A DNA stretch of 64,000 nt, from positions 5,146,001 through 5,210,000 of the forward strand of contig NC_079233.1 in the NCBI RefSeq assembly GCF_028502605.1, given 5' to 3'. Shown in pieces: positions 21,994 through 34,669 of the stretch. This DNA is from Trichoderma breve (Eukaryota; Ascomycota; Sordariomycetes; Hypocreales; Hypocreaceae). Position numbers and translations under genes: made by a program. The number at the start of each line of letters is the position of its first letter. Position 1 is the stretch's first letter. Under the pieces are notes generated by a model. It was not told the origin of the DNA, searched no databases, and saw only the letters and a program-made list of their open reading frames with translations.

Positions 21994-24900
21994 ATGATGC
22001 CCCACGGAGTACCAGTACCAATATTCGCAGCATCCGAAGATGGCGACCCAAGCCACCTGGGCCGTCTAGACTTGACTAGCGGATCTGGCGTCGCGGTTTC
22101 AACCAGAGGTCCCATTAGCCCTCCTCCGTTGTCCAGAACCTGCGCTTCTGCTCCTCCTGCTCCGGCTACCTACATCACACCTGACGTCCACCCCAGCGGT
22201 TGGACACCTGTACCTCTTCCTAATCGCGCGTCCATGCCTGTGGCAGATCGCGTCGTTGAACATGCGCCTGTCATGCCAGAGAACCCTGGCGTCGCATCTA
22301 GCGCCAGTCCAGCTCGCAACATGCCTCCCCCAATGAACGCAACGCCGTCGCGAGATGGCCACCGCCAGCCAGAAGCAGTACAGACGCCCAAGGCTCAGAC
22401 GGTTCCTGTAACGGAATGGACCGTCCCGACACTCGCCAAACAGCTCACAGCCTTCAACCAGGAAGTTCGGAGAGACCACGCATCGCTCGTCGCCCACGCC
22501 ATTGAGTCTGCCAAATGCAGAGAGTGGCGCACGCATCATGGACTGGATCTCTTTCGCGAGCTGGAGACTCATCCTAATCCAGAGCTCAAGGGGAAGCAAA
22601 TTAAAATCAAATTCAAGGTTAGAACCCATTGCCAACATTTGAAATTTGAAGCTTGAAATTGGACGTTTGAGCATTGAGAATTGACTCCCCCCGCTTAGCA
22701 CCACAACAAAAACAAAAAGGATCACAAGGATGTTCGCTACAACGTGATTTGCATCAAAACCAACAAGGACGCTGTCCCATCTTACAGATTCCACCATGTG
22801 GAAATTAAGAAGAATGTGCTGATGCCAAACACCATGCTGACATTTGTTCCCCATCTGCGCGATCTCGAAGGCTCTGAAGAGGCCAAGTACAACCTTTGGC
22901 TTAAAGAATTGGAGGACATTGATCTCAAATCAGGCTTCAAGCCCATGAACCGCGACGAAAAATTTGTCGCAATCATCCAGGCCGAGCGCGCTGCGACTCT
23001 TTCGCTCTATTTGGATATGTGGCTTAAGAAGCTCAATATACCACTCTGCAACAAATCCACCCTCATTAGCTACATGGCAAGCCAGGCATCCGATGACGCG
23101 ATAACTCCACAGCAAAAGACGGATATCATCAGATCCCAAGGCGATGGGAACAGGATGACGCCAGAGGCGCGCAGGGCCGCAGAGATGTTCACCGCTGCAT
23201 TTCAGCTAGCCTTCAAGGAAAATCAACCGCAGTTGAAGCAGATTGAGCTGCGCAAGGTGCTATTTCTCGACGAGTCTGTCGATAGTGTCATGGACAATAA
23301 GCCTGCGGCCAAGGACGTTTCCATCATCCAGCAAGATAGCGAAGATGAGGTTGTCGAGTCCAATCTGGCCACATACTGCATTCTGGGGTGCCTCATCTGC
23401 TTCAGTCATTCTTGCGATCACGGCGAATACGACCACCAAAACTGGAAACGCACATTTTCCTTGTCGTCTTGCGCGCCGTTGTCAGATATTTTGAAGAGGA
23501 AACGAATAGCGGCAGCAGGCGCTAATATGATTGCTGACGTGCCTTGTCAGCGAAGGTGCTATCGCCTCAAAATCCCCCCTGATCCAAGTGTGACGGTGAA
23601 ACCATGGACTGAAGACGAGCGCACTCTCTTGCGGTCTTTATATGTCACGACTGATTTCAGCAAAACTACGATGGACCCCATCTGTCTCGCGACCGAATTC
23701 TTGAACCGCAATTGCGATGAGGTGTACGCGGAATTTGTGTCCCTCAACATCATCATACCTGAACCGGAACCCACAGAACCCCCTCGTCCGCGACATATTT
23801 CATGGTATGACCGTAAGCGAAAGATGCTCCTCGGAGACTGGCAGGACCATACCATCACTCACGAACATCAGCGGCGTGAATTACTTGAACCATGTTCTCA
23901 CGATGGCCCATGCGCCCCCAAAATATGCTCATGTGTGGATGCTGGGGTTTTGTGCGAAAGGTTCTGCGGCTGCACGGAGGCAAACTGCCTTTACAAGTTC
24001 ACAGGGTGTGCCTGCCACTCTCAGGGCAAGACGTGTCTTTCTAAACAGAAAGAAAAGCCCTGTATATGCGTGCAGCTCAACCGTGAGTGTGATCCGCAAC
24101 TGTGCGGTTCATGCGGCGCCTTTGAACGTGCCGATCCTGCCAACGCCGAAGACGAATGGCTGCACTCTACGGGATGCCAAAACTGTGACTTGCAGCGCGG
24201 ACGACACAAGACTCTCCTTCTCGGACAAAGTCAACTTGAAGGGGTTGGCTACGGACTGTTTACTGCAGAGGATATTGCTCAGGACGAATTCATCGTCGAG
24301 TATGTTGGGGAGCTAATCACCCACGACGAGGGGGTCCGTCGTGAAGCAAGGCGTGGCGACGTGTTTGACGAAGACTCCAACATATCATACGTATTTACTC
24401 TGCTCGAAAACGAGGGTATCTGGGTTGACGCAGCCATCTACGGCAATCTGAGTCGATACATCAATCACGCTTCGGAACACGACACGCGGGGATGCAACAT
24501 CACCCCGCGCATTCTCTATGTGAACGGCGAATTCCGAATCAAGTTTACTGCTCTCAGGGATATCAAGGCCGGAGAGGAGCTCTTTTTCAATTACGGAGAG
24601 AACTTTCCCAATCTTACCAAGAAACTGCTTGATAACAAGTCTGGAGAGAAGCCGGGCGGGCCAAGAAAGGCTGGTCGGCCAAAGCGTGCCGAAACTGGTG
24701 ATCGAGTGGCACGCAAAGTACCCAAGATCGAACATAAAAAGGTGGGAAGGCCAAAATCGAAAAAGAAGAAGGAGACGACGGTGAGGACAACTACTACGAC
24801 AACGACTACAACGACGACTACGCTGATGGAAGCGATGACGGTCTCAGATGAAGATTCCGCGGCGGTCCAGCAAATGATGGAAGAGACTCTTACTCGCAAG

Positions 24901-25482
24901 CGAAAGCGTCACACGCTGATCGACTCAGAGGAGGAGGAATATCACCCACCTAGCACGAACGCAACGTCATTTGTAGCTGAATCGGGCGTCGACTCCGAAG
25001 GAGGGGATCTTCTTGGTTCGAAGCGACTTCGGAAGACAACTAGATCACAGAGAGTCAATCAGCCCGAAACACCAACATCCCAGGCTGCGAAAGGAGAAGA
25101 GCCGAAACCTCGAGGCAAACGAGGAGGAGCCCGACCTGGTAGCGGGCGACCTAGAAAGCACCCTCGGATCATCCAAAGGCCAAAAGAACCATCCCAGCCT
25201 GTTGAACCTACTCAGCCTGCTCAACCTCTTCAACAGTCTACTCAAGAATCGCAGCTTGGGGCAGATACCAACGCGCCTGCCCCCGTACAGACGCCAGTAC
25301 CTTTACCCTCAACACCGAAGCAAACCAGGATAAGTCGCGGGCACGAGCCTGAAGATGCCATTGAAATCGAAGACAGCGAAGACCAGGACGACCAGGACGA
25401 TCAGGATGACCAGGAATCAGCCACGAGGAACAGGACGTCTAGGAATAGACGACTACCGGCGAAATTTAGGGAGGAGGCATAG
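21994..25482 (+). CDS. kmt6: KMT6/EZH2-type histone H3 lysine-27 methyltransferase, 1135 aa
   Basis: This is the catalytic subunit of Polycomb repressive complex 2, which places H3K27 methylation and silences facultative heterochromatin, including many metabolite clusters. Exons 21994-22617 and 22699-25482 join in phase 0 across an 81-nt intron. The first about 140 residues are Pro/Ala/Ser-rich. A cysteine-rich pre-SET (CXC) block spans about 607-712 (CSHDGPCAPKICSC, CERFCGC). The SET domain (about 715-840) shows GYGLFTAEDI, NLSRYINHAS and GEELFFNYGENF. A 290-residue basic tail follows with AT-hook-like GRPK and GRPRK motifs, a Thr run and an Asp/Gln run. Two adjacent ATGs start the frame. 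KMT6 identity is clear; the AT-hook role is inferred. Confidence 0.95.
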
Positions 25483-26375
25483 GCGTAACGGGGTATTTAG
25501 GAGCTGTAAAAAGAAAGGAATACTTATAGAACAATTTGCGGGGGGCGATCTGGGTTGCGTATTGAACCAGATAACAAATGAAGCTAGAGCGTTGTTTTGT
25601 ATGAATTATTAGATAATGTTTATACCTTGACAAAAGAGTTCAAAGAATCATCATACCGTGGCCTCAAACAGCAAACAGGGTGCTGAGTAGGTAAATTACA
25701 GGCATGTGAAAACATGTGCTCAATATGACGACGCCAGCCACGAGGTACTTTTACGTGGACGGTTGTAGAAATGTGGCGCAGAGCTGTCTGCCTTGGTCAA
25801 AGCCCTGTTTCGGCGACTCAGGCCATGTATATCTTGACTGTGAGCAGCTCCAGGCGCCATTGTGTGTCCTTATCAATTTTGTATATTTACAGCGTTTGAT
25901 GAGACGAAGCTATCATATGTTAACATCCACGCAAGATATATTTGGCCAATGAGATACTGACATCAGAATTGCTCAAGATTGCCAGCGGCAGTACAGAGCA
26001 CTTGGACGCTGCTAACATTAAAGCCACATCTCTGTAGCGGGGGCGGGGCGGATCCCAGCCACAAAACAGGAAACGATGACGTGGGTGATTCGACACGCAA
26101 CGGAGCTGCACAGCTGAGGTACCTGAACCCACACGACAAACTGAACACTTCGCCTGGAATTCGGTTTTTTTCTTCCATCTTCCTCTTCTCTCATCCCGCC
26201 TACAAAAGCTGCGAATTGCTTTTGCAAACTTTTCGCATTTCTCTACACCAAACGTCTATCTATCGTCTGCTTCTAACTGTCGAGAGCTGAATTGCCGTTC
26301 TCGAGCTTCCCACACTACCCCCGCCGACAAAAACAATCAGAGCTTGCAATTGGAGGCCATTGCCCCGACACCACG
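25483..26375. other. intergenic, 893 bp
   Basis: This holds the kmt6 3' region and the promoter of the BAP31-like gene. A CT-rich leader-like patch lies at about 26166-26280. No gene seen. Confidence 0.5.
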
Positions 26376-27198
26376 ATGACGCTCTACTACACTCTTGTAT
26401 GTTTACGAAGATAGATGAAGAGAGAGAGAGAAGTGTGCTTTGATGGGCTAACGAGGTACAAGGTGTTTGGCCTTCTAATGGCCGAGATGGGCCTATTTAT
26501 GCTGTTGCTTATTCCCCTCCCGTTCAACATCAAGCGGAGGATCTTTACGTACGATGCCCAACAACGCCCGATATGCTTTTGGAGCACGCGCTGACGAGAG
26601 TACCATAGCTTTATTTCCGAGAGCCCATTGATCGCCAAAGTACAGTACTGGATGAAGATTACCTTTGTCTTCATCCTCATCCTCTTCGTCGACAGCCTCA
26701 ACCGCGTCTACAGGGTGCAGCTTGAGGTTATGGCTGCGCACGAGCAGGGCATTAAGGGAAAGTGAGTGTCCCCTTAGAAACCCGGAAATATTATTTCCTT
26801 TCTAACGACTCAATAGCGCTGCCGCTGTCATGGGATCCGAGCGTCTCGAAGTCCAGGCCCGCAAGTTTTACTCTCAGCGCAACATGTACCTCTGCGGCTT
26901 CACGCTGTTCCTTTCCTTGATTCTCAACCGCACCTACGTCATGATCCTTGAAGTCATGCGCCTGGAGGACAAGCTAAAGACCTACGAGGGCACCAGCAAG
27001 AACACCAAGGAGAGCGAGAAATTGGCTGTCGCCGGCAAGCCCGGCGAGCTTGCTGCTCTCAAGGAGAAGCTCGAGAAGAAGGACCAGGATCTCCAGAACC
27101 TCAAGAAGCAGGCTGAGCAGCTCAACAAGGCCTATAATGAGCTCAGCGACAAGTACGCTGCTACTCAGGTTGACGGCGAAAGCCGAAAGAGCAGATAA
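26376..27198 (+). CDS. yet3: BAP31/Yet3-like ER membrane protein, 213 aa
   Basis: Four exons (26376-26396, 26463-26548, 26609-26761, 26817-27198) join in frame to 213 residues. The protein starts MTLYYTLVFGLLMAEM, the hallmark of the B-cell-receptor-associated protein 31 family, and has three hydrophobic segments (about residues 5-22, 45-65 and 105-125). A C-terminal coiled coil follows, rich in Lys, Glu and Leu (KEKLEKKDQDLQNLKK). Family members sit in the ER membrane and act in sorting or quality control of membrane proteins. The tail ends GESRKSR and lacks the classic KKxx retrieval signal. The first exon has only seven codons. Confidence 0.93.
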
Positions 27199-27596
27199 GC
27201 CATGGAATCATGTGCTTTGCAAAAAAATGATGTTTGTGGACGAGGACTGAATCTTTCAGTGACAAACAAATTGATCAAATCCACAAAGAAGTGAAATAAG
27301 GTGGAATTACTCCAGCCGATCCATCGGCTCTTCCGGTTTTAGGACACTACTTATTACACTGTTGCGGAAAGCCAAGGAAGAGCAAGGTTATTCGGCTGAG
27401 TGGCATAGAGTGACTTGGTATGGGTTGGGATGTGTGTGTTTATCTGGTTTGAAGTCTCCTGACTAACTCTGTATATTACTCGATTCAAATTAACAGCTTT
27501 CATTGGGGACTTTTATCTTTTTTTAACATTGGGCCCTCCAAAATCGTGTATCCGGGCGTCTTTTATTTACTGCTATTCAACTACGGAGTTCCTTCC
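27199..27596. other. convergent 3' region
   Basis: This lies between the BAP31-like gene and the minus-strand short-chain dehydrogenase. No gene seen. Confidence 0.5.
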
Positions 27597-28425
27597 TTAC
27601 CATGGCCATTCTGCGCCATTGATACTAACAAATTTGCTAGTATCGGCATCTCTCTTCCCCTCAATGATATCTCGACAGCTCTCACCACTCACACTCGGCT
27701 CAAGTGCACCTCGTTTCCGTCGTTCCTCGGGCGTGCCCGTCAGCTCTGTAGCCACAAACTCCGGATCAAAGGCAAAAACCTTGACACCGTGGTCCTTCAA
27801 TTCGAAAGCGTCGCAAGCGGCCAGCATATTGAGAGCCGTCTTGCTCATACGGTACTCAGTACCGCTAAAGCCATAATAAGGGTTTTTGGGGTCCAGCCTG
27901 GCCCCGATGGAGCCCAAGCCGCTTGATACATAGACAATGCGCTTCTCCTTGACCCCGTCCTCTGGTTGGACTGTCAAGAGGGGCTTGAACGCCTGTGTCA
28001 CGGCAAAGGGCGCAATGGTGTTGATCTCGAGCGTGTTTCGGAGGCGGGTCAGAGAATCGGGGCTTTCGTCGACGATGCCGGCGTTGTTGACGAGGATATC
28101 CAAGCGGCCTGCCTCTGCCTTGACAGTGGCGGCGGCTTTGGCGATGGACTCGGATGAAGAGACGTCGAGAGGGAGGACGGAGATGGAGCTGCCGCTGCGA
28201 GGGTGGAGTTTGGCTGCGGCGGCTTTGCCTTTGGTGATGTCGCGGGAGCCGAGGAAGACGTGGTAGGGGAGGGGGGATTCGACAAGGGCTTTGACGATTT
28301 CGTAGCCGATGCCACGGTTGGCGCCTTGTTTTTTACCTAAGTGTTAGTCTTTTTGTTCTTGGAGGGGAGTTTGGGTTGGATGGAGGGATGGGTTTACCGG
28401 TAACGAGAACAACGCTTGCAGACAT
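27597..28425 (-). CDS. short-chain dehydrogenase/reductase, 251 aa
   Basis: Exons 28425-28398 and 28324-27597 give 251 residues. The correct acceptor (AACAAG, exon from 28324) restores the canonical nucleotide motif TGANRGIG at about residues 9-16. An upstream TTAG acceptor at 28338-28337 would insert four residues into this loop, so I rejected it. Other classical SDR marks are NNAG (about 87-90), the serine strand YVSSGLGS, and the catalytic YRMSK pair (Tyr about 166, Lys about 170). The layout is close to the fungal carbonyl reductase/sniffer-like group, so an NAD(P)H-dependent carbonyl reductase is likely. The substrate is unknown. Confidence 0.92.
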
Positions 28426-29219
28426 GTTTAATCAAGTATGTAGAGAGTTGATAGGTGTTTATTTTACTTTTTTCTGACTATGCATCTCTCTCTCTCGTAT
28501 GAAGTCCTCCCTCAACCTTTATATCTACACAATTGTCGCATCCTTCATCACTACCTGTTAATGAAGCCATATTCCCATGCTGTGGTAGAGCGCTCGGCCT
28601 CCGGACTTAAGAACGTTTACAAATGCAAAATCCAGCAGCATAACATGAGAACACGAGACATGCCCCCAAACTCTTCGACGTCTGGCAATGATCGGAGATA
28701 GAGCCGTGCCCCGTTTCCTGTTCAAGGTGCTTCACGCGAGCCGAACCTTAAGGCCGTATCGTAAAGTCTCCGGAGCGTATTGGCATTTAGATGCGATTTT
28801 ACCGCTTTGTAATTGAAGCTATGAAGGAGCGGATCTAGGAGGTTTCGATTAAGCGAGGTGCGTGGAACTTGATGTATGCCGATTTGAACTAATTGAAGAG
28901 GTTGACAAAAATAAGTAAACAAGATAGCGAGTCATTGTGAGGGCATTATTATGGGTAGTAATAACAATTTTCTTACAGAGAGAATATACATTATACGGTT
29001 AAAAGAAACTACCTTCTATATAGTGTAACTCTCTTTTTACTCTTATCAGATCACTGTATTCGTCTACTCTATTAGCATCGTCTATATCAAAAAGTTGGCC
29101 GTCATCAGTAGCTACATGATTTTGTCTCTGTTTGAAGACATCCCCGCTATTTCCCTAGCCTGGCGGATATCGATCCTAGGGAGCTGCTAATAAGCACCCA
29201 ATCTAATCCGCTTTCCAGC
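28426..29219. other. divergent intergenic region, 794 bp
   Basis: This is the promoter region for the minus-strand SDR gene and the plus-strand helix-hairpin-helix gene. The segment 28925-29100 is distinctly AT-rich. A string resembling a tRNA D-arm (TGGTAGAGCG) near 28579 has no matching B box. No gene seen. Confidence 0.5.
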
Positions 29220-30531
29220 ATGCTAGCACGATCAGCTCAGCTCCAGCACCAAATGCTTCAGACAACATCGCGTCTCGCCAGGAACCTCGCACCCCGAAAT
29301 CCGACGCCTCGCTGTCCATTCTCAAGGCATTACCTAATATCCACTCTCCAGAAACCCATTTTCAACACGCTCCGAGATTTCAGTGGCAGAAGAATGAGTT
29401 CTTCAAATGTGGTGCCCCACAGCGAAATCACCAAGGAACAGTTCGCGTCTTGTCTAAGTCAATATCCGAGCTTGGTTGAAGCAATTCCCGGTACGTGTGA
29501 CTTTGTCGTTACTCATTTTTAGAACGAGCACACTCAGTTACGCGTCTGATGTACTTGGCTGCTGTTGAATTGGAAGACACCGTTGAACTAATCAGGGCAA
29601 ATAACATGCGTGCGCAACAGCCAAAAATGGACAAAAGACACTCTCTGAGCTGGACCAGTACCGCTATGTAGATGCGGTGGACACCTTTAACCTGAAGAAG
29701 CCCAAGCGCGAGATGAACCTTGATGATGTCAAATTGCTGGTAGAATGGAAACTGTAAGTTGGCATGTGGTTTCATCGTTGTTCTTGCTTATCTTCCACCA
29801 CGATCTGCATTCACGCTCAATGACACACTCACACACATGAAACTTCATCACGCGACATAACTTGCCCTTCCCCTTACATCTCACATCCCAAACTACCACA
29901 TATACATACAAAACTGAAATAAGAACCCCCTCATAATAGACGACATGGCAAATTCCGCCCAACGCTCATGTCCCTCGTCTCCTCCAACCCTCCGTCAGCC
30001 TCTCAAACAATCCAGTTCGCAATCAAATTCTACTCGTCTTCCAAAGACATCGGCAGCGGTGTCAGACTCCTATCCGAGCTCAAGGGCGTCGGCCCCGCTA
30101 CAGCCTCACTGCTCCTCTCCGTCCACGATCCCGAGAGGGTCATATTCTTCTCTGACGAGGCCTTTTACTGGCTGTGCTGCGAGGGGAAGAAGGCGCCCAT
30201 CAAGTATAACCCCAAAGAGTATCTGGCCTTGCGCACCGAAGCGGAGGCCTTGGCGAAGAGACTCGGCGTATCGGCGATGGATATTGAAAAGGTGGCGTAT
30301 GTTTTGATGAAAAAACAGGAGACGACGAAAGATTCAAAGACAGTTACTGCAGCTAAGGCCAAGGCACCATTCAAGGAACCGGCGTCCACCTCGTCATCGG
30401 CGAAGAAGAGACAGACGGCTTCCGGTGAAGAGAGTGAGAAGAAGGAGAAGAAATCAGACAAGAAAGTCGTGACGAAGGATCAGGCGGAGGATAATGCATC
30501 TTTGAGAAGGTCAAAGAGGTTGAGAAAGTAA
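29220..30531 (+). CDS. helix-hairpin-helix protein of unknown function, 331 aa
   Basis: Exons 29220-29490, 29621-29753 and 29940-30531 join in frame to 331 residues. The first about 57 residues are Arg/Leu/Ser/Pro-rich with a single acidic residue near the end, like a mitochondrial presequence. An internal in-frame ATG at 29394 (MSSSNVV) would give a shorter form without it. The centre contains LKGVGPATASLLLS, a helix-hairpin-helix of the DNA-glycosylase kind, followed by FFSDEAFYWLC. I see no HhH-GPD catalytic Lys/Asp pair that I can place with confidence. The C-terminus is Lys/Glu/Ser-rich and ends RRSKRLRK, a probable nuclear signal. A DNA-binding role is inferred; enzymatic activity is not shown. 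Confidence 0.85.
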
Positions 30532-30652
30532 AGAGGACGATATCGGTCCAACATTGTTTTTTTTTTCAATGTCAAAGAGGCTCATGGATGTGTAGCCTTC
30601 CCATTGTATGTATATTAACCATACCTTCTATCATTTTGTGATATTATCTAAA

Positions 30653-32042
30653 CTACGGTAATAAATCAACGACTAATCTTCCTCCACTGATTTCGCCCGC
30701 CCTCATCCTATCTAGTCCTTTGTTGACGCCGTCAAATCCGCTCTCTACGCCTAATATGGGAGGCGGCTTGATGAGGCCCTGCTCCAACAACCGTTCCAGC
30801 CACAATACAAGTGCTTCACCAACCGAAGGAACTGAATGAAAAATCTTGATCGGGACGGTATGATAGGCAATTCCCTCTGGAGCTGCCTCTTTCGGCAGCC
30901 CTGTCAATCCCACAAGATGCGACGTCTGCCTCTTAGATTCTCGAGGCGTGTCTGGAGGCGAAGGAGGGGCTTCGGCGAGCTTCTTTTGGCGGGTGAGGGC
31001 GTCGAGCAGAATCGTGGCTGACTCGCGTCCGCGTGTGTCGAGCGCAAAGCGAAGCTGGGTGCCGACGCTGGAGTTGATAATTTCGACTGCTCGGTTGGTG
31101 TCGTGGCTGTCGATGAGGAGGTCGGGTCTTTGCGCGGAGCAGCCAGAGATGCGGAGGCCGTGTTTGGCTGTGTCGACGATGGTGATGACTTTGAGACCTG
31201 CTAGGCGTGCCAGCTGGACGGTGATGTTGGCTGATGTGGATGATCCTACAAAATGATGAGTTACACATAAATGAGGGACGGATACTTTTCCAGTTGTTTA
31301 CATACCTCCCCAGACAGCCACCCAGTCTCCTGGAACTGCCCTTTCGGCGTCACTAATGCCTTGCAAGCACTCTGTTCTTACATCCTCCGGTATGCTTTCC
31401 GGTGGAACAGAGCGCATGAGCTGAAGTAGGTCTGGACCATCAAGTATAGATGAAAAGTCAACACCCATACATATTCCTAGAGTAATCGCAGCAGCAGAAA
31501 AGGCGACGCCCAAACCGGCAGCCTGCTGGAATGAAATGGACGGAGGTATCCTTGCGACATTGTAATCTGAGGAGACGACGTATTCTTGGTAAGCAGCTTT
31601 GCGGAGGTCGCGGTAGTCGGTTGATATGGCTAATACCTGTGTAGATGGTTTGTTAGAATGCGCTTGCTTGAGACTTTGTATTCGTTCCTTTTGACTTGGA
31701 ATATCATACTCTGTCGCCTTCTTTTAGACGAGAGTCTCTCCGGGGAGTTGTTACGATTCGGCCGGCGAGTTCTCGGCCGGCGATATAAGGCAATGTTGCG
31801 ATGCCAAAGTTAAAGTCTCTATAACACGATGGCACGTGTTAGTGATCTCTGCGCAAACAAATGAAATGGGTATTCTCATACGGTGATTTCCAGTCGATCG
31901 GGTTCAACCCTATCGTGTGTGTTCTGATAAGTGTCTCGTCCACCTCTACCAACTCAGGTATCTCATATTCGGAAACTTGATAAGCCTGTCGTGGTCCGTG
32001 AAGAAGCAGGACGCTTTGTGCTTTTACAGGCTCTCCCGCCAT
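30653..32042 (-). CDS. medium-chain dehydrogenase, trans-acting enoyl reductase-like, 397 aa
   Basis: Exons 32042-31882, 31818-31710, 31636-31306 and 31245-30653 join in frame to 397 residues. The N-terminal GroES-like half includes GLNPIDWKSP and LPYIAGRELAG. The cofactor half has the split-Gly motif WGGSSTSANITVQLARLAG at about residue 200, followed by a strand typical of NADPH binding. The overall order resembles the fungal trans-enoyl reductases that work with polyketide synthases (LovC type), as well as general zinc-free quinone-reductase-like proteins. No catalytic zinc ligands are evident. It is divergent from the Baeyer-Villiger-type monooxygenase gene, which suggests joint control, but no polyketide synthase lies in the window. 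Confidence 0.88.
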
Positions 32043-32794
32043 GATGGAATTTTAGATGGAATTAACACCAAAGACGATGATTTAGATTTAGGAGAAAAGA
32101 AAAAAAGAACAGAAGGGGAAAAAAAAGTTGCTTATCAAAACAAATCGTATACTGTAGCATCGGTGCCGAATCCCACGGCTCTCCGCGCCTCCCCGGCTGC
32201 ATCTCAAATCCAACCCCAGTCGCTCCAGATTTGGCTAACGAGATGCATAAGCAGTCATTCGGCATTATCTCCAGTGAACGATGGAAACAGCTCCCGATAA
32301 AGCCGCTTTCGGAGGCTCGTCAGCGCGGGAAAGCCCAGATGGCCTGCCAAGCTACTGTAACGAGGGTGTCACTTTGGCGAGGGGCCTGTTTTGGGCCAGG
32401 ATTGCGTGATTGCTCACCAACCTTGCTCATGGCCCGGGGGCGTTTTGGGAGTCCACTCGACTGCAGGTCACAACATCGGCTATTGGGATTGCCAAAGTAC
32501 AAAATGGATGGGAAAATGGGTGAAGTTGAGGGGCGTTTGAGATGATGATGCGAGCGCCATGCATGGTTAATTAGCTGCTAGATCTCTTTGTTTTCCGTTC
32601 TTTGATGCTTGACTTACACGCAAGCTAGGAGATAGCACCAAAGGTCAGCAGCGCCCGCGTCACTTTCAGCTGAACTATCCCCTTCGCCTTGATCGGACTA
32701 TTATCCTCCTAAACGCCTAATTTCAAAAAAGCTTACAAGAGGGTGTTACTAAAAGAACAAAGAAGAGGAAAGGAAAAAGAATACTTCTTGCAGT
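32043..32794. promoter_or_regulatory. divergent promoter of reductase and monooxygenase
   Basis: A 752-bp shared upstream region between two redox genes. It contains a CCCCGGCT-type GC patch near 32190 and purine-rich sequence before 32795. No gene seen. Confidence 0.5.
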
Positions 32795-34669
32795 ATGGCG
32801 ACTGTTGATCTGCCAACTCCCCCGGCTACTGCGCGGGCTTCCCCTAAGCCTGGTGTAGGTGCTAGCTCGACATCCCCGGCCTCAGCTACCATCCCCAAGC
32901 CCTATGAAGTTCCAAAAATCAATATTTTGAATCGCTTTATCGATGAACCAAGAGAACTGAATGTGGTAGTCATCGGAGCTGGACTGGCAGGGATTTTGGC
33001 CGGCATATTGTTGCCCAAGAAAGTCCCGGGGATTAAACTCACCATATATGAGAAGAATGCAGATGTTGTAAGTGAACACCACAACAGTTCATCGCCATTA
33101 CAAGATTTACAGCTAATACTTGATTAAAAGGCTGGAACGTGGTTTGAGAACATTTATCCTGGTGTAAGATGTGATGTGCCAGCTCATGTCTATCAGTCGA
33201 CGTTTGAGCCAAACACACAGTGGACCGAAGAGTTCGCCCAAGGCCCCGAGATTCTCGAGTACTGGAAAGGGCTATCAAGGAAATATGACTTGTACAAGTT
33301 CTTGAAGCTCTCTCAGAGGGTCGACGCGCTGGACTGGGATCCGGCTACGTCTCAGTGGCTCATCAATGTCCACGATCTAAAGTCAGATACGTCGCGAGTT
33401 GAAAGGGCGGATTTTGTCCTCACAGCTATTGGAAGATTCAATGCCTGGAAACTTCCTAATTACCCTGGCATCAATGATTTCAAAGGTCTCCTACGACACA
33501 CCTCCAACTGGGACCCGACATTTGATGTCACCGGCAAGAAAGTTGCTGTCATCGGCAACGGAGCCAGTGGCATCCAGCTCGTTGCCAACATCCAGAAGCG
33601 AGTCAAGCAGCTGGATCACTATGCCAGAAACAATACTTGGGTAGCAGCCTCTTTCGCTGGCCACGAGACGTCCATTGAACCCAAGGTTATCCCCAAGGAG
33701 CTCCGTGAGTCGTTCAAAGACCCGGAGGTGTATCTCAAATACCGCAAAGAGATGGAGCAGACCTACTTCAGAGGCTTCCAGGGTTGGTTGAAGGGCTCTG
33801 AGATCAACGACAAAGCAAAAGAGACTTTTACACAGCTTGCGAAGACGCGATTGGCAAGCAAGCCGGAGTTGTTTGAAAAGATCATTCCCGATTTTTCTCC
33901 TCACTGCCGTCGACTTACACCAGGACCGGGGTACTTTGAGGCTCTCTCACAACCCAATGTTGAGTACATCCAGACACATATCAAAAGATTCACCGAGACG
34001 GGCATCGAGACAGTAGATGGACAGACTCGCGATGTCGACGCCATCTTCTGTGCCACAGGAGCCAACTCTGACATGGCACCTCCTTTCCCCATCCGCTCAG
34101 GAGGATCTGATTTGAGCTACGACTGGAGCCATGGAGGCACATACGGCTTCCCCTACGCTTACATGGGAGTTGCCTCACCAGGCTTCCCGAATCTGCTCTT
34201 CATTCACGGTCCCAGCGCCTCGGGAAGATCAGGCACAGTGCCGCACAACGTGGAGAACCAGATTACCTTTTTCGCAAAGATCCTTCGCAAGGTTAGTCGT
34301 GAAGGCATCAAGAGCATCACACCATCCAGAAAGGCCACCGACGACTTTGTAGCCTACAACGACGCCTTCTTCGAGACCACGGTGCTCTCTGAAAACTGCA
34401 GCTCATGGTATAATGGCGGCATCCCAGGAGGCCGAATCCATGGCCTGTGGCCCGGCAGCGCCACGCACCTGACCGTTGTCCAAAAGGATCCACGGTGGGA
34501 AGATTGGGAATACGAGTACCTCTCCGATTCGGGCAACCGGTTTGCATGGTATTTCGGAAATGGAAGCACTCGGGTCGAGGCCGATCCACAGTCGGACATC
34601 ACTCCGTATCTCACTGCCGGCGAGCCTGATTTACGAAGCGTTCACGAGAACTGGTGGGTCATACCGTAG
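32795..34669 (+). CDS. Baeyer-Villiger-type flavin monooxygenase, 603 aa
   Basis: Exons 32795-33067 and 33131-34669 join in phase 0 across a 63-nt intron. The protein has a first FAD-binding motif GAGLAG (residues 61-66), the Baeyer-Villiger fingerprint FKGLLRHTSNWD (about 208-219) and a second dinucleotide motif GNGASG (about 234-239). Such enzymes insert oxygen next to a ketone using FAD, NADPH and O2. The Ala/Pro/Ser-rich first 40 residues precede the catalytic fold and look disordered. The substrate is unknown. It is flanked by an enoyl reductase-like gene (divergent) and an UNC93-like transporter (same strand), consistent with a small metabolic cluster. Confidence 0.93.

Noticed and set aside
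28337..28398. Alternative upstream acceptor (TTAG) in the SDR gene
   Set aside because: It would insert four residues into the nucleotide-binding loop. The next AAG acceptor restores the canonical TGANRGIG motif.
28570..28650. tRNA-like D-arm string (GTGGTAGAGCGCTCGG)
   Set aside because: No B box (GTTCGAnTC), no acceptor-stem pairing and no anticodon stem in the right place, so not a tRNA gene.
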